Positions 36,120 through 47,709 of a stretch of 64,000 bases of DNA are shown piece by piece. This DNA comes from Kitagawia praeruptora. Lineage: Eukaryota; Streptophyta; Magnoliopsida; Apiales; Apiaceae. Below the pieces are notes generated by a model, which had not been told where the DNA came from, ran no database searches, and saw only the letters and a program-made list of their open reading frames with translations. The stretch is from the NCBI GenBank assembly GCA_037693485.1, contig CM075349.1, forward strand, positions 70,659,001 through 70,723,000, in the 5' to 3' direction. The translations under genes were made by a program, and so were the position numbers. Within the stretch, counting starts at the first letter, position 1. The number at the start of each line of letters is the position of its first letter.

Positions 36120-37702
36120 TGTAGAAACCAACAAAAATATATACGTATATACAATGTTTATATGAGATAGAACTGTGATATGCTGGAACAGCTTTTCTTC
36201 TTGTATAGAATCAGAGAAGATTACATGCATATAAATAAGAGAAAACAAACTACTGCACACCAATGATGGTGGCGACTAATTAGGGACTAACAGATAGTGT
36301 CCTAAAATCAAGCAACTACCAGACTTATTCTTAGACCTTCCTAAAACAACTCAGACAACTCATATGCCTAAACATACTCGCCAACATGTATGACTGAGTC
36401 TTACATTAAAACAAAACATTATCTAAATATGAATATAGAATTAAACTCCAACAATCTCCCCTTAATTCTATATTCATCTATCAATTCTTCAGCTACCCGT
36501 ATGGCATGCCTTGAACTGAAACAGCTTCTTCATGCCCGTATCGCAAATACATTGATCCAGCCCGTGTGGCCTTTCTGTGCCCATATGGCACCACTGATCA
36601 CAGCTCCTTTTGGCTTCCTTGTTTGCCCGTCTGGCCATTCATTAATTTCCTGCCCATATGGCATCCATTTAAACTGAGCCTGTATGGCTATCCTCTATAT
36701 GCCCCCTGGCACATCTTCCTACGCGCTCACTAAGAACACGTCTACCTGCGTACCCACTGGTACGATTTCATTAGCCCGTATGGCTTTCTTAAGAACCCAT
36801 CTGGCACTTCATATTTTGACTACCTTTCCATGTCGCGTCTCCTTGCACTCCACGACCGTAACGTCCTCATCCCCTAAACACACTCCAGCAAATATCGAAC
36901 GTGGGCAGTGCAGGAGAACACCATATGCATCCCATACTGCACATGATGATCTCTCCCACTTTTTCAAATACACCCGACTAGCAGCCAGGCCACAAACTCT
37001 TCGACTCTCTGGAGCCTCTAATCGAACACCTTCGTTACCTTAGCAACGGCTTGCTCAACAGCATCGTCAATCTCCTCCTGTAACTCGACTTCCTCCGCGA
37101 CATCATACGCCTCACAGCCCCTGACTTATCTTGCACCCGCCGTCGCTTCATGCCACTGCCTGCAGTAGCTTTCTTTACTACAGCACAGCCACCCATAACT
37201 CGAACGTACACCAGCAGTGGATTCACCACCGTCCATAAAACTGACTGGGCCTGAATGGAGCCACCAAGGCTCCGCCTCTTCCTTCTTATGCCTCAAGGAT
37301 CGGAAGGAAGGCTGTTAAGCCTTGATCCCCCCTCCCCCAGGCTCTGATACCACGTGTAGAAACCAACAAAAATATATACGTATATACAATGTTTATATGA
37401 GATAGAACTGTGATATGCTGGAACAGCTTTTCTTCTTGTATAGAATCAGAGAAGATTACATGCATATAAATAAGAGAAAACAAACTATTGCACACCAATG
37501 ATGGTGGCGACTAATTAGGGACTAACAGATAGTGTCCTAAAATCAAGCAACTACCAGACTTATTCTTAGACCTTCCTAAAATAACTCAGACAACTCATAT
37601 GCCTAAACAGACTCGCCAACATGTATGACTGAGTCTTACATTAAAACAAAACATTATCTAAATAAATAACTAAACATATGAATATAGAATTAAACTCCAA
37701 CA
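36120..37702 (-). mobile_element. Short non-autonomous Copia-like LTR element with two LTRs
   Basis: LTRs at 36120-36453 (334 bp) and 37355-37702 (348 bp) start tgtagaaacc and end aactccaaca; on the minus strand this gives TG...CA ends. The right LTR is preceded on the plus strand by gctctgataccacg, the complement of a tRNA-Met primer site; a purine tract (aattaaggggagat) adjoins the left LTR. U1 is continuous here (about 17395). Flanking tcaat/ataat suggests a degraded 5-bp target duplication. The 901-bp interior has no pol, as in TRIM/SMART-type elements. Confidence 0.85.
36454..37354 (-). other. Interior of the short LTR element: no intact gene, repeated decamer
   Basis: Plus-strand variants of cccgtatggc occur at 36496, 36561, 36580, 36626, 36653, 36679, 36775 and 36796. 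A minus-strand stretch (about 37120-37030) reads VAEEVELQEEIDDAVEQAVA, possibly a gag remnant. Plus-strand open frames exist but are antisense to the element. Confidence 0.45.
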
Positions 37703-37822
37703 ATAATAACGCGAAGGTCTTGAAATGATAGCTTTTGCTGGAAAAAAAAAAATTAATGGTGTTGTCATCTATTGGAGTATTGGTAATTTCGAATTCTTAA
37801 TAAGTCTAAGAAATGCCTAACA

Positions 37823-38551
37823 ATGAGACGTGCAGTTGAAGAGCCTATCCAGACAACACAACCCTTAAATTTGACTACACCAGAGCTAGTCCGGTTGCTT
37901 TCATGCCAATCATGTCCCCTAATGGAGTTGCCCAATTTTCTGGTATGATCTCTAAGGGTGCAAACTGTTGGAAAGATTGACAAGCGTGCAATTCCATTCA
38001 ATCACAAACTCCAGCTCACTGTGTCTTTAAGTCTCCCTGAGTCAGAATACAACAGAAAACTTGGTATCTTTACTGGGAAAGTAACAGCAAGTTCAAGCTA
38101 CCCATGCAATCTGAAATTCAAAAGTCAATCCGTCTGGTTTGCTGAAACGATGTTTAGGAATATTCCTCTGGTTGCCGGGTTTCAATCAGAATCATAGAAT
38201 CTGGATGTCAGGTTCTCCGATTTTACAGAAGGGATTGAACTAACTACCTGCTTAAGGGTGATTCTTGAACAGAGAGCCGAACATCAGCACGGTGCCGGAA
38301 TACCAGAAATATATTCTACATCACTATCTCTCGAGTCTGAGCTGCCACAACTTAAGAAGATTGTTTGGGTTTGGAGGAGAACAATATTCGTATGGATTAG
38401 CTTTATGGCATTCCTGATGGAATTGATGGTGATTTTAATATTTTGTAGGCCGTTGATTCTCCTTCACCAGAGAAAGGGAAAAAGATTCCACTACTGCATG
38501 GAAATGGAAAGAAATCGACCTTTGACAATGCTGGCTACAACATCAAGATAG
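37823..38551 (+). pseudogene. Seipin pseudogene (U3 copy)
   Basis: Same layout as the U1 copy. The first segment has lost one T (cttaaatttgac against cttaaattttgac), a frameshift not present in U1. The middle segment (37958-38197) is better than in U1: VGKIDKRAIPFNH, LPESEYNRKLGIFTGKVTAS and PLVAGFQSES in one frame, closed by TAG where U1 has CAG. The last segment (38258-38551) keeps EQRAEHQHGAGIPEIY and the C-terminal membrane helix. The stretch between LGIF and VTAS looks shorter than in intact plant seipins. Neither copy can make full-length seipin; their lesions differ, so decay continued after duplication. Confidence 0.85.
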
Positions 38552-39218
38552 GACGTGGCTGTTCAATTAAGCTCATGAAATTTTAGATGGGAGGCTCTGC
38601 TGGATGGAGTATTGGTGCAGCAAAAACCAATAGGCCAATAAAACTAGTTGGAGTTCAGGCTTATCTTATTGTTGCTGCAGGTGGTGAGGATATGACCAGT
38701 GATGCAAGTCTCGACGTAAGATCTGGAGACATTTAAAAGCTTATCAATCTAGAAAATGGCATATCCCATCACTCTTTAAAGCAGCTGATGGCCTAGCTGA
38801 TTAGAATAGTTTGATCAGTATGCGAGGAATCAAACTGGTACGAGGACTTCATGTTTGGGGTCATGAATCATCTACCGTCAATCTTGACATTTGTAGCAGC
38901 AATTCTAAATGATTATGATCGCTGGTAGCCAAAACTCTGATATTGAGGAAGCATATCATTCACCTCTAAGGTGCTGACCTTGTTCTGCTAGTATCAACAC
39001 TTCCGTCTTTTGCTAGGTACGGAGTATCACTCTCACTGACCTGCATTATTACACATTTCATAGTACATACATATTCTGCTTCTAAAAGTTCAAAACATAG
39101 GGAAAAAAAAAAGAACAAAATTGGGTAGATAATTACAATGCCGGACCTAACAATCCTCTTAAGAAAGATTTTCTTTTATCAAAAAGAAAGAATTTATTCA
39201 AAAAAAACATTAATTGTA

Positions 39219-39318
39219 CAGTAAAACCTCTATAAATTAATATTATTGGGACCAAAAATCTGTAATGAAAATATTAATTTATCGTGGTATTGAGTATTAA
39301 TTTAACGAGGTTTTACTG
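39219..39318. mobile_element. Emigrant-like MITE, U3
   Basis: Same site and termini as in U1 with TA flanks, 100 bp. The six-base difference is the number of ggt repeats. Its presence in both units shows insertion before the duplication. Confidence 0.85.
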
Positions 39319-39320
39319 TA

Positions 39321-41265
39321 TGTAGCTTCTCTACGGCTACGGTTTAGACTGCTTATTTGAAGTAAAATGCCCGTCAAATACTTCTTATAAAGAACCCCGA
39401 TATCCGAGTATTCGCCGAGAAAAATACTACCTCTAATTGCTTTCGGTCTATAAGCCCTAGTACTACGACATGGAATCATAAACGAAACAGAAACATATGT
39501 ATGTAAAGAACTCATATATGCATCTCTGTTCGCAGCATCGTTCCTCATTATTTCTTTACATTTGAAAGCCTGATATATTTACAAGGCCATGCCTTTTGTA
39601 TACAAGGATTCCTTTAATCCCTTCATTCAAAAGCCGACATATTTAGCATTATTTTGGCTAAAGGCATGGTTGGGTAATCTTTCCATTCAAAAGCCAATAT
39701 ATGCATTCTTATGTTGACTACGGCATGGATTGATTTCCAATACAACGCCCATTCATTCAAAAGCCAATGTATATAGTTCATGCGTGACTACGGCATTAAT
39801 CGGTTACGGTACCCTGTTCAGACATGAAGAAGCTTATCGCTTACATATTTTGATTCTTTATATTCAAGATTATCTGACAAAATCCATTTATTCACAAATA
39901 CTTTGAACATCTTATCAAATGTAGTATCACAAGAGCTACAATAGTCCTAGGTCTTGAACTCTTGTACTTAGGTATTCATACAATAGGGGCAACATATAGC
40001 CTCTCTACAACTATGGCTAAAACAGTCAAAACATCAATTTATATTAAGATTGATACACATATATAGTCTTTCAAAGCATGTCGATTAACTTGATTCACAA
40101 TAATTGGTTTTGTCTCGGTTTTTGCTGGTTCTTTACTTGTCTAGGTTCAGCTGCAATCTTGATACAAGCTGGAACTGATTCTGTTGTTGATGCTCCCTCC
40201 GGTACTGTACTAATCTTGTTGCAACCTAAAGATTGCACCTAATTTTGGGGACATCACGGGGATTTCACTCGGGTCGTGTTATATCAAATTGTTAGCTAGG
40301 TGATAAGCAGGATTGAGCTGACAATAAAGGATTGATTAACTTACACTAAACTCATCACTGCAGCATGGCAAAGCATTTTGACAGGTACTACTTTTATCAA
40401 CCTACCTAAGTATGCATATATTGTTGGTAAAAAATTTAAAAAATAAAAGAGGCCTAGACAAAAACAATGTCAGACTTAACGATCTCCTTCCTATTTGATA
40501 AAATTTTAATTCTTATGTCAAAAGAATGAATTAATTCATCAGAAAATGAATGCATATAGTCTCATACTTTTACAATTTTAACTGATTTATATATAAAAAA
40601 ATCTCGATCCATCTTCCAACTAATATGTGTAGCTTCCTACAACAAGAGTTTGGACTGATTCATGGAACCAACTCATATTAAATCTAATATATGTAGCCTT
40701 CTTACAACGGCAACGGTTTAAGTTGAATAATCATAAAATATTAATTCACAATAAAAACAATGTATGGAGCAGGAAGCTACAACTAGAGTTGTTCTAGAGT
40801 CGATCTTCAACACCAAATTACTTTAAATCCACTATGTCATTTCTTATGCCCACTATTAAATTTGACTACCGTTACAGCTTTAATTAATTTTCCTTACTCA
40901 TTTTTCTGTTATGTATGGCTACTGCTTTCATCGATTTTTATTTTAACCTTTCTTTTTACAGTACAACTTAAAGTTTGCTTTTAGTTTTGGGGACAAATGA
41001 TAGACCCTTAGTATGTAGAACTTATAACTGCATACAATGTAAAGCTCTTACAACCTATGGCCTAAAGTTCGTATGGCTACAGCCTCATAAGAGTCCTAAT
41101 CCCCTCCACCCCCTCCGGTTAATTTCTCGTCTTTTATATTTTAGTTCTTGCAATTTCCCGATTTAACAAAAATGTATTTAGATTAGATGTACCTCGTATC
41201 TAAGATTCTAAGCAATTATGTCACTGTAACGCAAAGAAACCAGCAAATTCAAGGAGCGATCAACA
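39321..41265. other. Block K (U3), no clear gene
   Basis: Homologous to 19012-20985. It stops abruptly at 'caacaacattatgttgcag', where U4 module B begins; the remaining ~690 bp present between U1 K and U2 B is missing here. Confidence 0.55.
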
Positions 41266-41289
41266 ACATTATGTTGCAGCATGTTGCAA

Positions 41290-41922
41290 GTCTTGACAGC
41301 AAGTTATATTTGAAAGCAACATTGGCGGAAGCATGAAGACAGCAACATTCTCACACTTTGACAGCAAGTCTGAAATTCCTTACAACAACATTGGCGGGAA
41401 ATTCATACTGTCATCCAAAGTATATTCTCATGACAGCAGACTTGGCGTTGAAGGTTACTGTCTCAATGGAATCATTTTGAATTGGGATTCTCCAAGTCAA
41501 ACAATGTGACAGAAGATATGTTCAAAGAACAGGCGTGTTGCAGTATCCCAAAAACTGTAACACACTTGCAAGACTACGACAGAAGCTTGAGAAATCACAA
41601 GACAAGGCTCGTCAATTCAAGAGTATGACAAATCTCAATCTACTAGAATTGTATTAGCTTGTTTTAGAAAGTATCCAAATTGTTTTATGTATAATGATAA
41701 ATCTATTTGTATAGCAATTTAGGAAAGTCACATGGGTCTGCAAATTGTAAGGAGATGCCACTTGAAAATGACAGCAGCTCCACAACCCATGTGACAGAGA
41801 TGTTAGAGAAGGATAGTCTTTATAGAGATTCATCTCTCATTCTTTCTGTGTCAACTCAAGAATACGAAGCTGGAGAAAACACATTTTCTCTAGGTTGTAG
41901 CAACACTTTGCAAAATAAATAA
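41290..41922 (+). other. Module B, U4 copy (first ORF frameshifted)
   Basis: The counterpart of the first ORF starts at 41331 but loses one G in the run near 41485 (gaattgggattc against gaattggggattc), shifting the frame. The second ORF 41707-41922 is open. Confidence 0.3.
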
Positions 41923-42184
41923 AATATTTATTTTGTGAGAATATCTTGAATTACTGCTTGTGTTTGCATTTCTTCTACTGATAAATTAGAATTTTTGTTG
42001 TTGTTGTAGAGATAGGGATTTGAATTTATCAATATTGCATTCAACCCCTCCCCCCACTGCAGTACTCCGGGACCAACATATGCTTTTATTCTTGCAAGAC
42101 AGGAACAAGATCATTTCATAAACCTTAGTTGCAGTAAAATTACTTATATCTCCGCAACCTGAAGATTGCATTGAATTTTGGGGG
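41923..42184. other. B-D spacer (U4)
   Basis: Carries the shortest (TTG)n and a short C-run. No gene. Continues into module D of U4. Confidence 0.4.
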
Positions 42185-43142
42185 CAAATGATGGCCCATC
42201 AACCTTAATAACAGCCATAGCCATTCCACCTAGCAACACCATTTCATATATTCCCAGCGTAGCCATCACTACGGTTCTTCCGGCCAAGGAAATCCTCTAA
42301 TTTCCTTACAACCTGCAAAGTTGATGGACCTTAAAAATGTATGGCTACGGCCTAAGGCATTCTGCACAATCTAAGACCTTTCCTATCGCTACAACCTAAT
42401 TAAAGCTTAAGGATTCCTTTATCATCTAAACTAAGAGTCATAGCAAATTATCTCTACTTCTTACACGTGGCACATACTTGTCATTAGTCATTATGCCACC
42501 TCATGCTTTTGACAGGCATCACTCTCAACAAGTTGTCTTGGCGACTAAGGACCTCATCTGAGAATAGATAAATAAAAGACCATTAGATAGAAATGGGAGG
42601 GGCAAAAATAAATACAAACAAAAACACACGTCACAAGACCATTAAAAACATGACCGGAAAATAGAATAATATATGGCTACGGGATCATATCGAAGATCTC
42701 TACGGCCATCAAGTGTAGTGGATCTTTTTTCGGTTAAAACACCCTAGTTTTATCCTTTTGGTGTTTCGATTTTACAAATCTTTCATCTCGAATGGGTCTC
42801 ATGGTATGTGTCATCATGTGGATCTGAGGCCGTATGGCGCACAACGTAGCACGGAGTATACCATCTTTCTCATGTTCACATGAATCATAGTGGTGGTGCA
42901 GTTTGTTGCAATAAGTAAAAATTTTCAGTTATCAGAGGTGCTTATTTTGCGGTCAGCAGTCTCTGCAACCTTGCTTTTCTTTTCTCTACTGGATATGCTG
43001 TGCAATTTATAGAGTTGTACGTCTCATGTATCTTGACCAGGTGTAATGTCTGAGTCTCTTTCTCTATGTTTTGAACTTCTATGACCTGCTAAAATTAAAG
43101 CACGGCATTTGAAGGCAAATCAAAAGCCTGTTTGGCAACCGC

Positions 43143-44553
43143 TTTAACCCCACGCTAAATAAGTTGGTAGAAAGATTTTTTTTTTAAAATAATTTATTTT
43201 GTTTTTAGAATTTTATTTGATATAAGTTAATATCCTTATTCAAATAGATAATTTAGTAAATTTATTTTTATGTTTACATTTTTAATAATTCATAAATTAC
43301 CCATAATATAAAATTACCCAAACAGATATTTTGACTTAAAATTTTACTTTTCACTTATCAATTTAAGCATTTTAAATCATAAATTAACATAAAATTTACA
43401 GTCTATTATCCAATTTTTGGAGTTTTGGGTAAAGTTTTATAATTAGAAAATAACTTCACACTCACGCCCAAAAATTATTCGTTGGATTTATATATCAACT
43501 CAAAGATTGTTCCCTAATAAATTTTATCTTTGTAGTGAAAAAGAAGAATAACAAAGTTAAAAAGTTTGCAGCATCCGAGTTTTTAAGCCCCATTATCCAA
43601 TTTTTTATTTTTCTTTTATAAGTAATTATTTATTCATACATAAATTGTATGGTAAATGGGTAATGGATTCTTTAATTCAAGAAAATTTGTCAACTAACTA
43701 CAAGAGTAGTAATAGTAATAATAAAAGATCTTTAAAATAAAATCTAATCAAAGAAATATTAATAATATAAAAAATTTCAAATAAATATCTTACCAAAGAG
43801 AATCTTTTGATTAGATACAAATTTAAATAACACAAAATAAATAAAACATAACTGCTAAAATATATTTTCATAAATATTTAAATTTTAAAACTTTAATCTC
43901 AAAAACATGAATATAAATTAATCAAATTTTTAAAATATTTCAATTTTGAAAAGGAAAAGGATTTACTAAAATCACTCTAAAAATTAAAAATTTATTGTCA
44001 TAATAAATATCTAACTAAAAAATATAATTTTGGTATAAAACTCTGCATTCTAAAAAAATAAATAAATTAACCATCCATAAAATGACACAAATCGCCAACA
44101 CACCATCATTCATGAAAACCAACTCAAATAGGCACAATAAAATTATCATTGTTTAAATTCTATATTTAAAATTTTAAAATATAAATAAAGAAAGAGTAAA
44201 TTAAGGATCTAACAATTTTCTAGTATTAAAATTGAAGGTGTGTAAATGAAATTTAAAATCATTAATAAGTTCATAGCACTAAATGGGAATCATATGCACT
44301 AATGTACATATGAATCCTGTTCTAAAATTTGAATTTTTTTATATTCAAATCATTAAATGTTAAATTTACACCATTTATATTACTTTTAAATTTCTAAAAA
44401 TTTTACTTTTATTAATGAAAATATTGTTATTAACGGTAACTTGTAAATAATACTATATTTTATAATTAATATGAGTTTCCTAAGTTGCCGATCAAACCAT
44501 GCCAAACCCCCAAAATCCCTTTACTCCAATTGTATATAGATATATAATTAATA
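43143..44553. other. AT-rich block F (U4), no gene
   Basis: Counterpart of 6039-7500 with scattered small indels; directly joined to D without E. Confidence 0.5.
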
Positions 44554-45402
44554 CTAGCCTATAACCCGTGGTATGCACGGTTGCTTGTAAATTTTTTAAT
44601 TATATTTTATTATTAAAATTTTAAGTTGTACATATTTTTTATTATTAAAATATTACTTTAGAAATCTCATGTATATAAATATTATCGTATTAATACGCAT
44701 ATAAATATTACTTTAAGATGATATAAATGTTTAATAATAATATGTTGTTCATGGGATTTGAACCTTGAACCTATAGAAGTATTTTATATATTATAAAAAG
44801 AATTTTTTTTTACCATTACATGGTTCTTATTAATCTGTCTCAAAAACCAACAAAAACCAACAGTTGTTATTGAGTATACCATAAAAAAGTACCAAACTAC
44901 CAACCAAATATATTCTATTTCGCTTATAGATAGTATAGAAGTATAGATAGATATATATATTATAAGCGAAATTCAAATATTATAAATATATTATTTCGCT
45001 TAATATATTATAAATATTATAAATATATATTATTTCGCTTAATGGCGTGAGCATCAAAGTGATACAGGAGCTTCGATTAGGACTTTTGAAGTATTAAAAA
45101 TAGACGCTGGAAACGTGATGTGGATGTTTTTGTAGTGTTTGTGTTCAATGTATTTTGAGTGTTCTGTTTACTTAAGACTTTTGAAGTGTTTAATTAGAGG
45201 CGTATGTTTTTTTAATAATTAATAATAAAGATTTAATGTATTTAAAGAGAGTGCCTACCATGTGTTTTTTTTTTTTTTGAATTTTATTAATAATAGAGAT
45301 TTAACCAAACCAAAGAGTGACCAAAAAAAGAGTACCAAAAAAGAGTGACCAAAAAAAGATTACTAAACCAAATATAACATATTTTGCTTATAATAGTATA
45401 GA
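44554..45402 (-). mobile_element. Non-autonomous Helitron (849 bp)
   Basis: On the minus strand the 5' end reads TCTATACTATTATAAGC and the 3' end has a hairpin (ccgtgc-atac-cacgg, one-base bulge), then gttataggCTAG followed by T. An A precedes the TC end, so it inserted between A and T without target duplication, as Helitrons do. U3 is continuous across the site. No Rep/helicase gene. A nested phrase 'ataagcgaaattcaaatat' near 44965 hints at a smaller terminal copy inside. Confidence 0.8.
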
Positions 45403-45504
45403 TAGATAGATAGATATAGCCAAATAATTTATGAATTATTTTTAACTTATAAATTAATTATCAAATAAAACACATCTTACACTTTTAGAATCCAAAGAAC
45501 AACA

Positions 45505-45744
45505 GTGACTGAAATTGGATGTGCTCAATGTACCACATCGTCGTGTAAGAGAAAACATGTCAGAAAAAGCAGTTTAAAAAGGGAAGAAGAGCAGCGGGAA
45601 TATCAAGGCTTCGGTCCTTGCGCTTGGGGCAATGACGCAGCTAGTGAGGTTAAACCTGAGGCGCGTCAATTGCTGGTTGAAAACTATTTCCAAACTCCCT
45701 CTTCGGCCTATGCCATTGAGAATTTTTGGAAAGGCTCCCTCTAG
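45505..45744 (+). CDS. ORF G, U4 copy, function unknown
   Basis: 79 codons. It lacks nine bases coding for CCP in the 'GFGPCCPC' region but stays in frame, and has S for P in the SPCKRK motif. As in the other copies, no family recognised. That the indel is in frame may be chance or weak evidence of coding constraint. Confidence 0.3.
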   Translation: MTEIGCAQCTTSSCKRKHVRKSSLKREEEQREYQGFGPCAWGNDAASEVKPEARQLLVENYFQTPSSAYAIENFWKGSL

Positions 45745-45829
45745 CCCAGGGTAAAAACTCTACAAATCAGTAGCAAAACTTCATCAACTCAAAACTGCAC
45801 AATGCCTGCTAGACCAATTCTTTTTATTT

Positions 45830-46370
45830 TTCAGGAGACTAATTGCTAGAGATTTAATACTGATACAAAGAACACTAGTTTAAGTTCAATGTACTCAGTT
45901 TTATCCTAAATTTTACGGTTGAAACGCCTAAATTTTATCCTTTTGGTGTGTATTTATTCCACGAAACTTTCTTCGTAGTTCTTTTCCAATTGGTCTCACT
46001 GTACGTGTATTTATAGCAAAGACCATCGTTCTTCTGTTGACATGAATCATAATAGTGAAGTTTCTTAGTGTTGCAATAAGTTACGAGTGATATTTTCAAT
46101 TATCGGAGGTACTTATTTTTGCTATCAGCAGTCTCTGCACCCTTGCTTTTCTTTTCTCTACTGAATATGTCGTGCAATTTATAGAGTTGTACGTCTAATG
46201 CAGTAAAGATTCGCACTATTCTATTATCCAATTTTTGGTGCTTTCGATGAAAGTTTTATAATTAGAAAATAACTTCACATCAATTCAACTCGCCCAAAGA
46301 GTGTTTGTTTGATTTATGTATCACCTCAAAGATTGTTCCCTAATAATTATTTTCCTTTGTAGTGTCCGAC
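45830..46370. repeat. Diverged D-F fragment at the array's right end
   Basis: Matches parts of 4695-5035 and then 6262-6410 with many substitutions and deletions (for example 'gcaatttatagagttgtacg', 'tctattatccaatttttg'). It is older or faster-changing than the main units. Array similarity ends near 46365. Confidence 0.65.
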
Positions 46371-46402
46371 CTAATATGCAATTTTAAACTACATTTATTA
46401 AA

Positions 46403-46756
46403 GGCTCCCGGTCACTTACACAACATATGGTTTGTGGACCGTTGGATCGTTGATCCAACGGTCCTGATTTAAAAAAAAATTACACCGTACCGTAGAAACT
46501 TTCCGCGGTACGGAGTAATTACAAAAATGCCCCCTGTTTTCACATAAAAAATCTACTATTCACCGTACCGCGGAAAGTTTCTGCGGTACGTGAACAGTGG
46601 GGGTATTTTTGTAATTGCTCCGTACCGCGGAAAGTTTCTGCGGTACGGTGTAATTTTTTTTTTTAAATCAGGACCGTTGGATCAACAATCCAACGATCCT
46701 GGAACCATATGTTATGAAACAGTTCTATGACAAATGTTTGCCATAGAACAGACCCC
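46403..46756. mobile_element. Fold-back MULE-like element with 9-bp target duplication (354 bp)
   Basis: tttattaaa flanks both ends (46394-46402 and 46757-46765). The two halves are complementary over about 120 bases: ccaacggtcctgattt on the left pairs with aaatcaggaccgttgg on the right, with repeated gtaccgcgg/ccgcggtac palindromes between. No ORF. The 9-bp duplication and long inverted repeats fit Mutator-like MITEs. Confidence 0.82.
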
Positions 46757-46765
46757 TTTATTAAA

Positions 46766-47038
46766 TTAAAAGAGGTACTAAGACATATAATACTAAGAAA
46801 ACATATTGATGATACTATGAAAAACAATGTGTTTTGCAATATATATTCGTAAAAATCTCTTCTCCATTTCGATGTGGAACTTTCTTTTACACTCTCAATT
46901 TTTCACTTTGATGGGATCGGACAAGTTTGGATGATTCCATCTTATCCATCCCTTAATCATTTTGAGTACTTAATTTTACGTTGAAAACTTTTCCAGAACT
47001 CTAAGCAGAACTTGTTACAAACACGTAACTAAGGCATG
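46766..47038. other. Spacer, nothing recognised
   Basis: AT-rich, no ORF or repeat recognised. Confidence 0.4.
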
Positions 47039-47047
47039 CTCAAATTA

Positions 47048-47407
47048 AGAGTTAATTGCAAAAAAGTGGCCAGATTCTACACTCATTTTCAAAAAAATGG
47101 TCAGACTTTCAATTTTGCAAAATGGTGGCCAGACTTGCCTTTTTCCTTTCAAAAAAGTGGCCGGAGACGATTTTCAGCTTATTTGGCAGGGGTAAAATGG
47201 AAAAATATGTTATTTTACTAAAACAAATGCTAAAAATCCCAAAAATTATCCAAAAAATTCCTAAATTAATATGTCACCATATGATTGGTTATATTCGTAA
47301 TAATAATAATAGTAATGCCCCCCATGCATGCACATAAATTGACTAATTAAATCTTGACAACTCATATTTGTGGATTTTTTGGTGAATTGATGTGCATACA
47401 TGGGGGG

Positions 47408-47470
<63 letters not shown>

Positions 47471-47701
47471 GAATATAACCAATCATATGGTACACATATT
47501 AATTTGGGAATTTTTGTGGACAATTTTTTGGATTTCTAGCATTTTTTTCCCATTTTATCCCTGCCAAAAAGCTGAAAATCGCCTGCAGCCACCTTTTTGA
47601 AAGGAAAAAGGCAAGTCTGGCCACCATTTTGCAAAATTGAAAGTGTGACCACTTTTTTGAAAATGAGTGTAAAATTTGGCCACCACTTTGAAGTTTACTC
47701 T
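47048..47701. mobile_element. Fold-back element with arms of about 290 bp
   Basis: Left arm (about 47048-47340) and right arm (about 47400-47701) are near complements, from agagttaattgc / agagtaaacttc at the ends to the 'gccccccat' phrases beside the loop. The direct repeat caaatta, extendable to ctcaaatta, lies at both borders, a 7-9 bp target duplication depending on where the TIR starts. A long (ATT)n sits in the right arm and a short (AAT)n in the left, so the microsatellite expanded after the fold-back formed. Open frames inside the repeats are not genes. Confidence 0.8.
47408..47468. repeat. (ATT)n microsatellite
   Basis: About 20 uninterrupted ATT units within the right arm of the fold-back element. 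Confidence 0.95.
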
Positions 47702-47709
47702 CAAATTAA

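Larger units (their letters stand above)
26545..41265 (+). repeat. Array unit U3 (long)
   Basis: Order: A, B, D, F, G, D', J, seipin pseudogene, Emigrant-like MITE, K. It lacks the E insertion and the 3.95-kb tandem duplication of U1. It gained a 265-bp insertion near 29297, a CACTA-like element (32957-36078) and a Copia-like element with two LTRs (36120-37702), all absent from U1 at the matching sites. Confidence 0.85.
2896..46370. repeat. Tandem segmental array of four diverged units
   Basis: Long blocks recur in the same order and orientation. Module B starts near 3230, 21690, 27000 and 41290. Module D starts near 4141, 22541, 27913 and 42185. The AT-rich F block and ORF G follow in every unit. 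U1 and U3 continue into D', J and a seipin pseudogene; U2 and U4 stop after G with a short degenerate fragment. The left end is cut by the Copia element, whose far end is outside the window, so more units may lie to the left. The right end fades near 46370, after a diverged piece of the D-F region. Confidence 0.9.
41270..46370 (+). repeat. Array unit U4 (short, last)
   Basis: It begins inside module B because block A and the start of B are deleted at the U3/U4 junction. Order: B, D, F, Helitron insertion, G, degenerate D-F fragment. It lacks E, D', J and seipin. Confidence 0.82.

Noticed and set aside
36390..37043. Two plus-strand frames in the short LTR element
   Set aside because: They are antisense to the element's orientation (primer site and purine tract are on the minus strand) and one starts inside the LTR.
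47261..47600. Several overlapping frames with long poly-Ile or poly-Tyr runs
   Set aside because: They are translations of the (ATT)n microsatellite inside a fold-back element.
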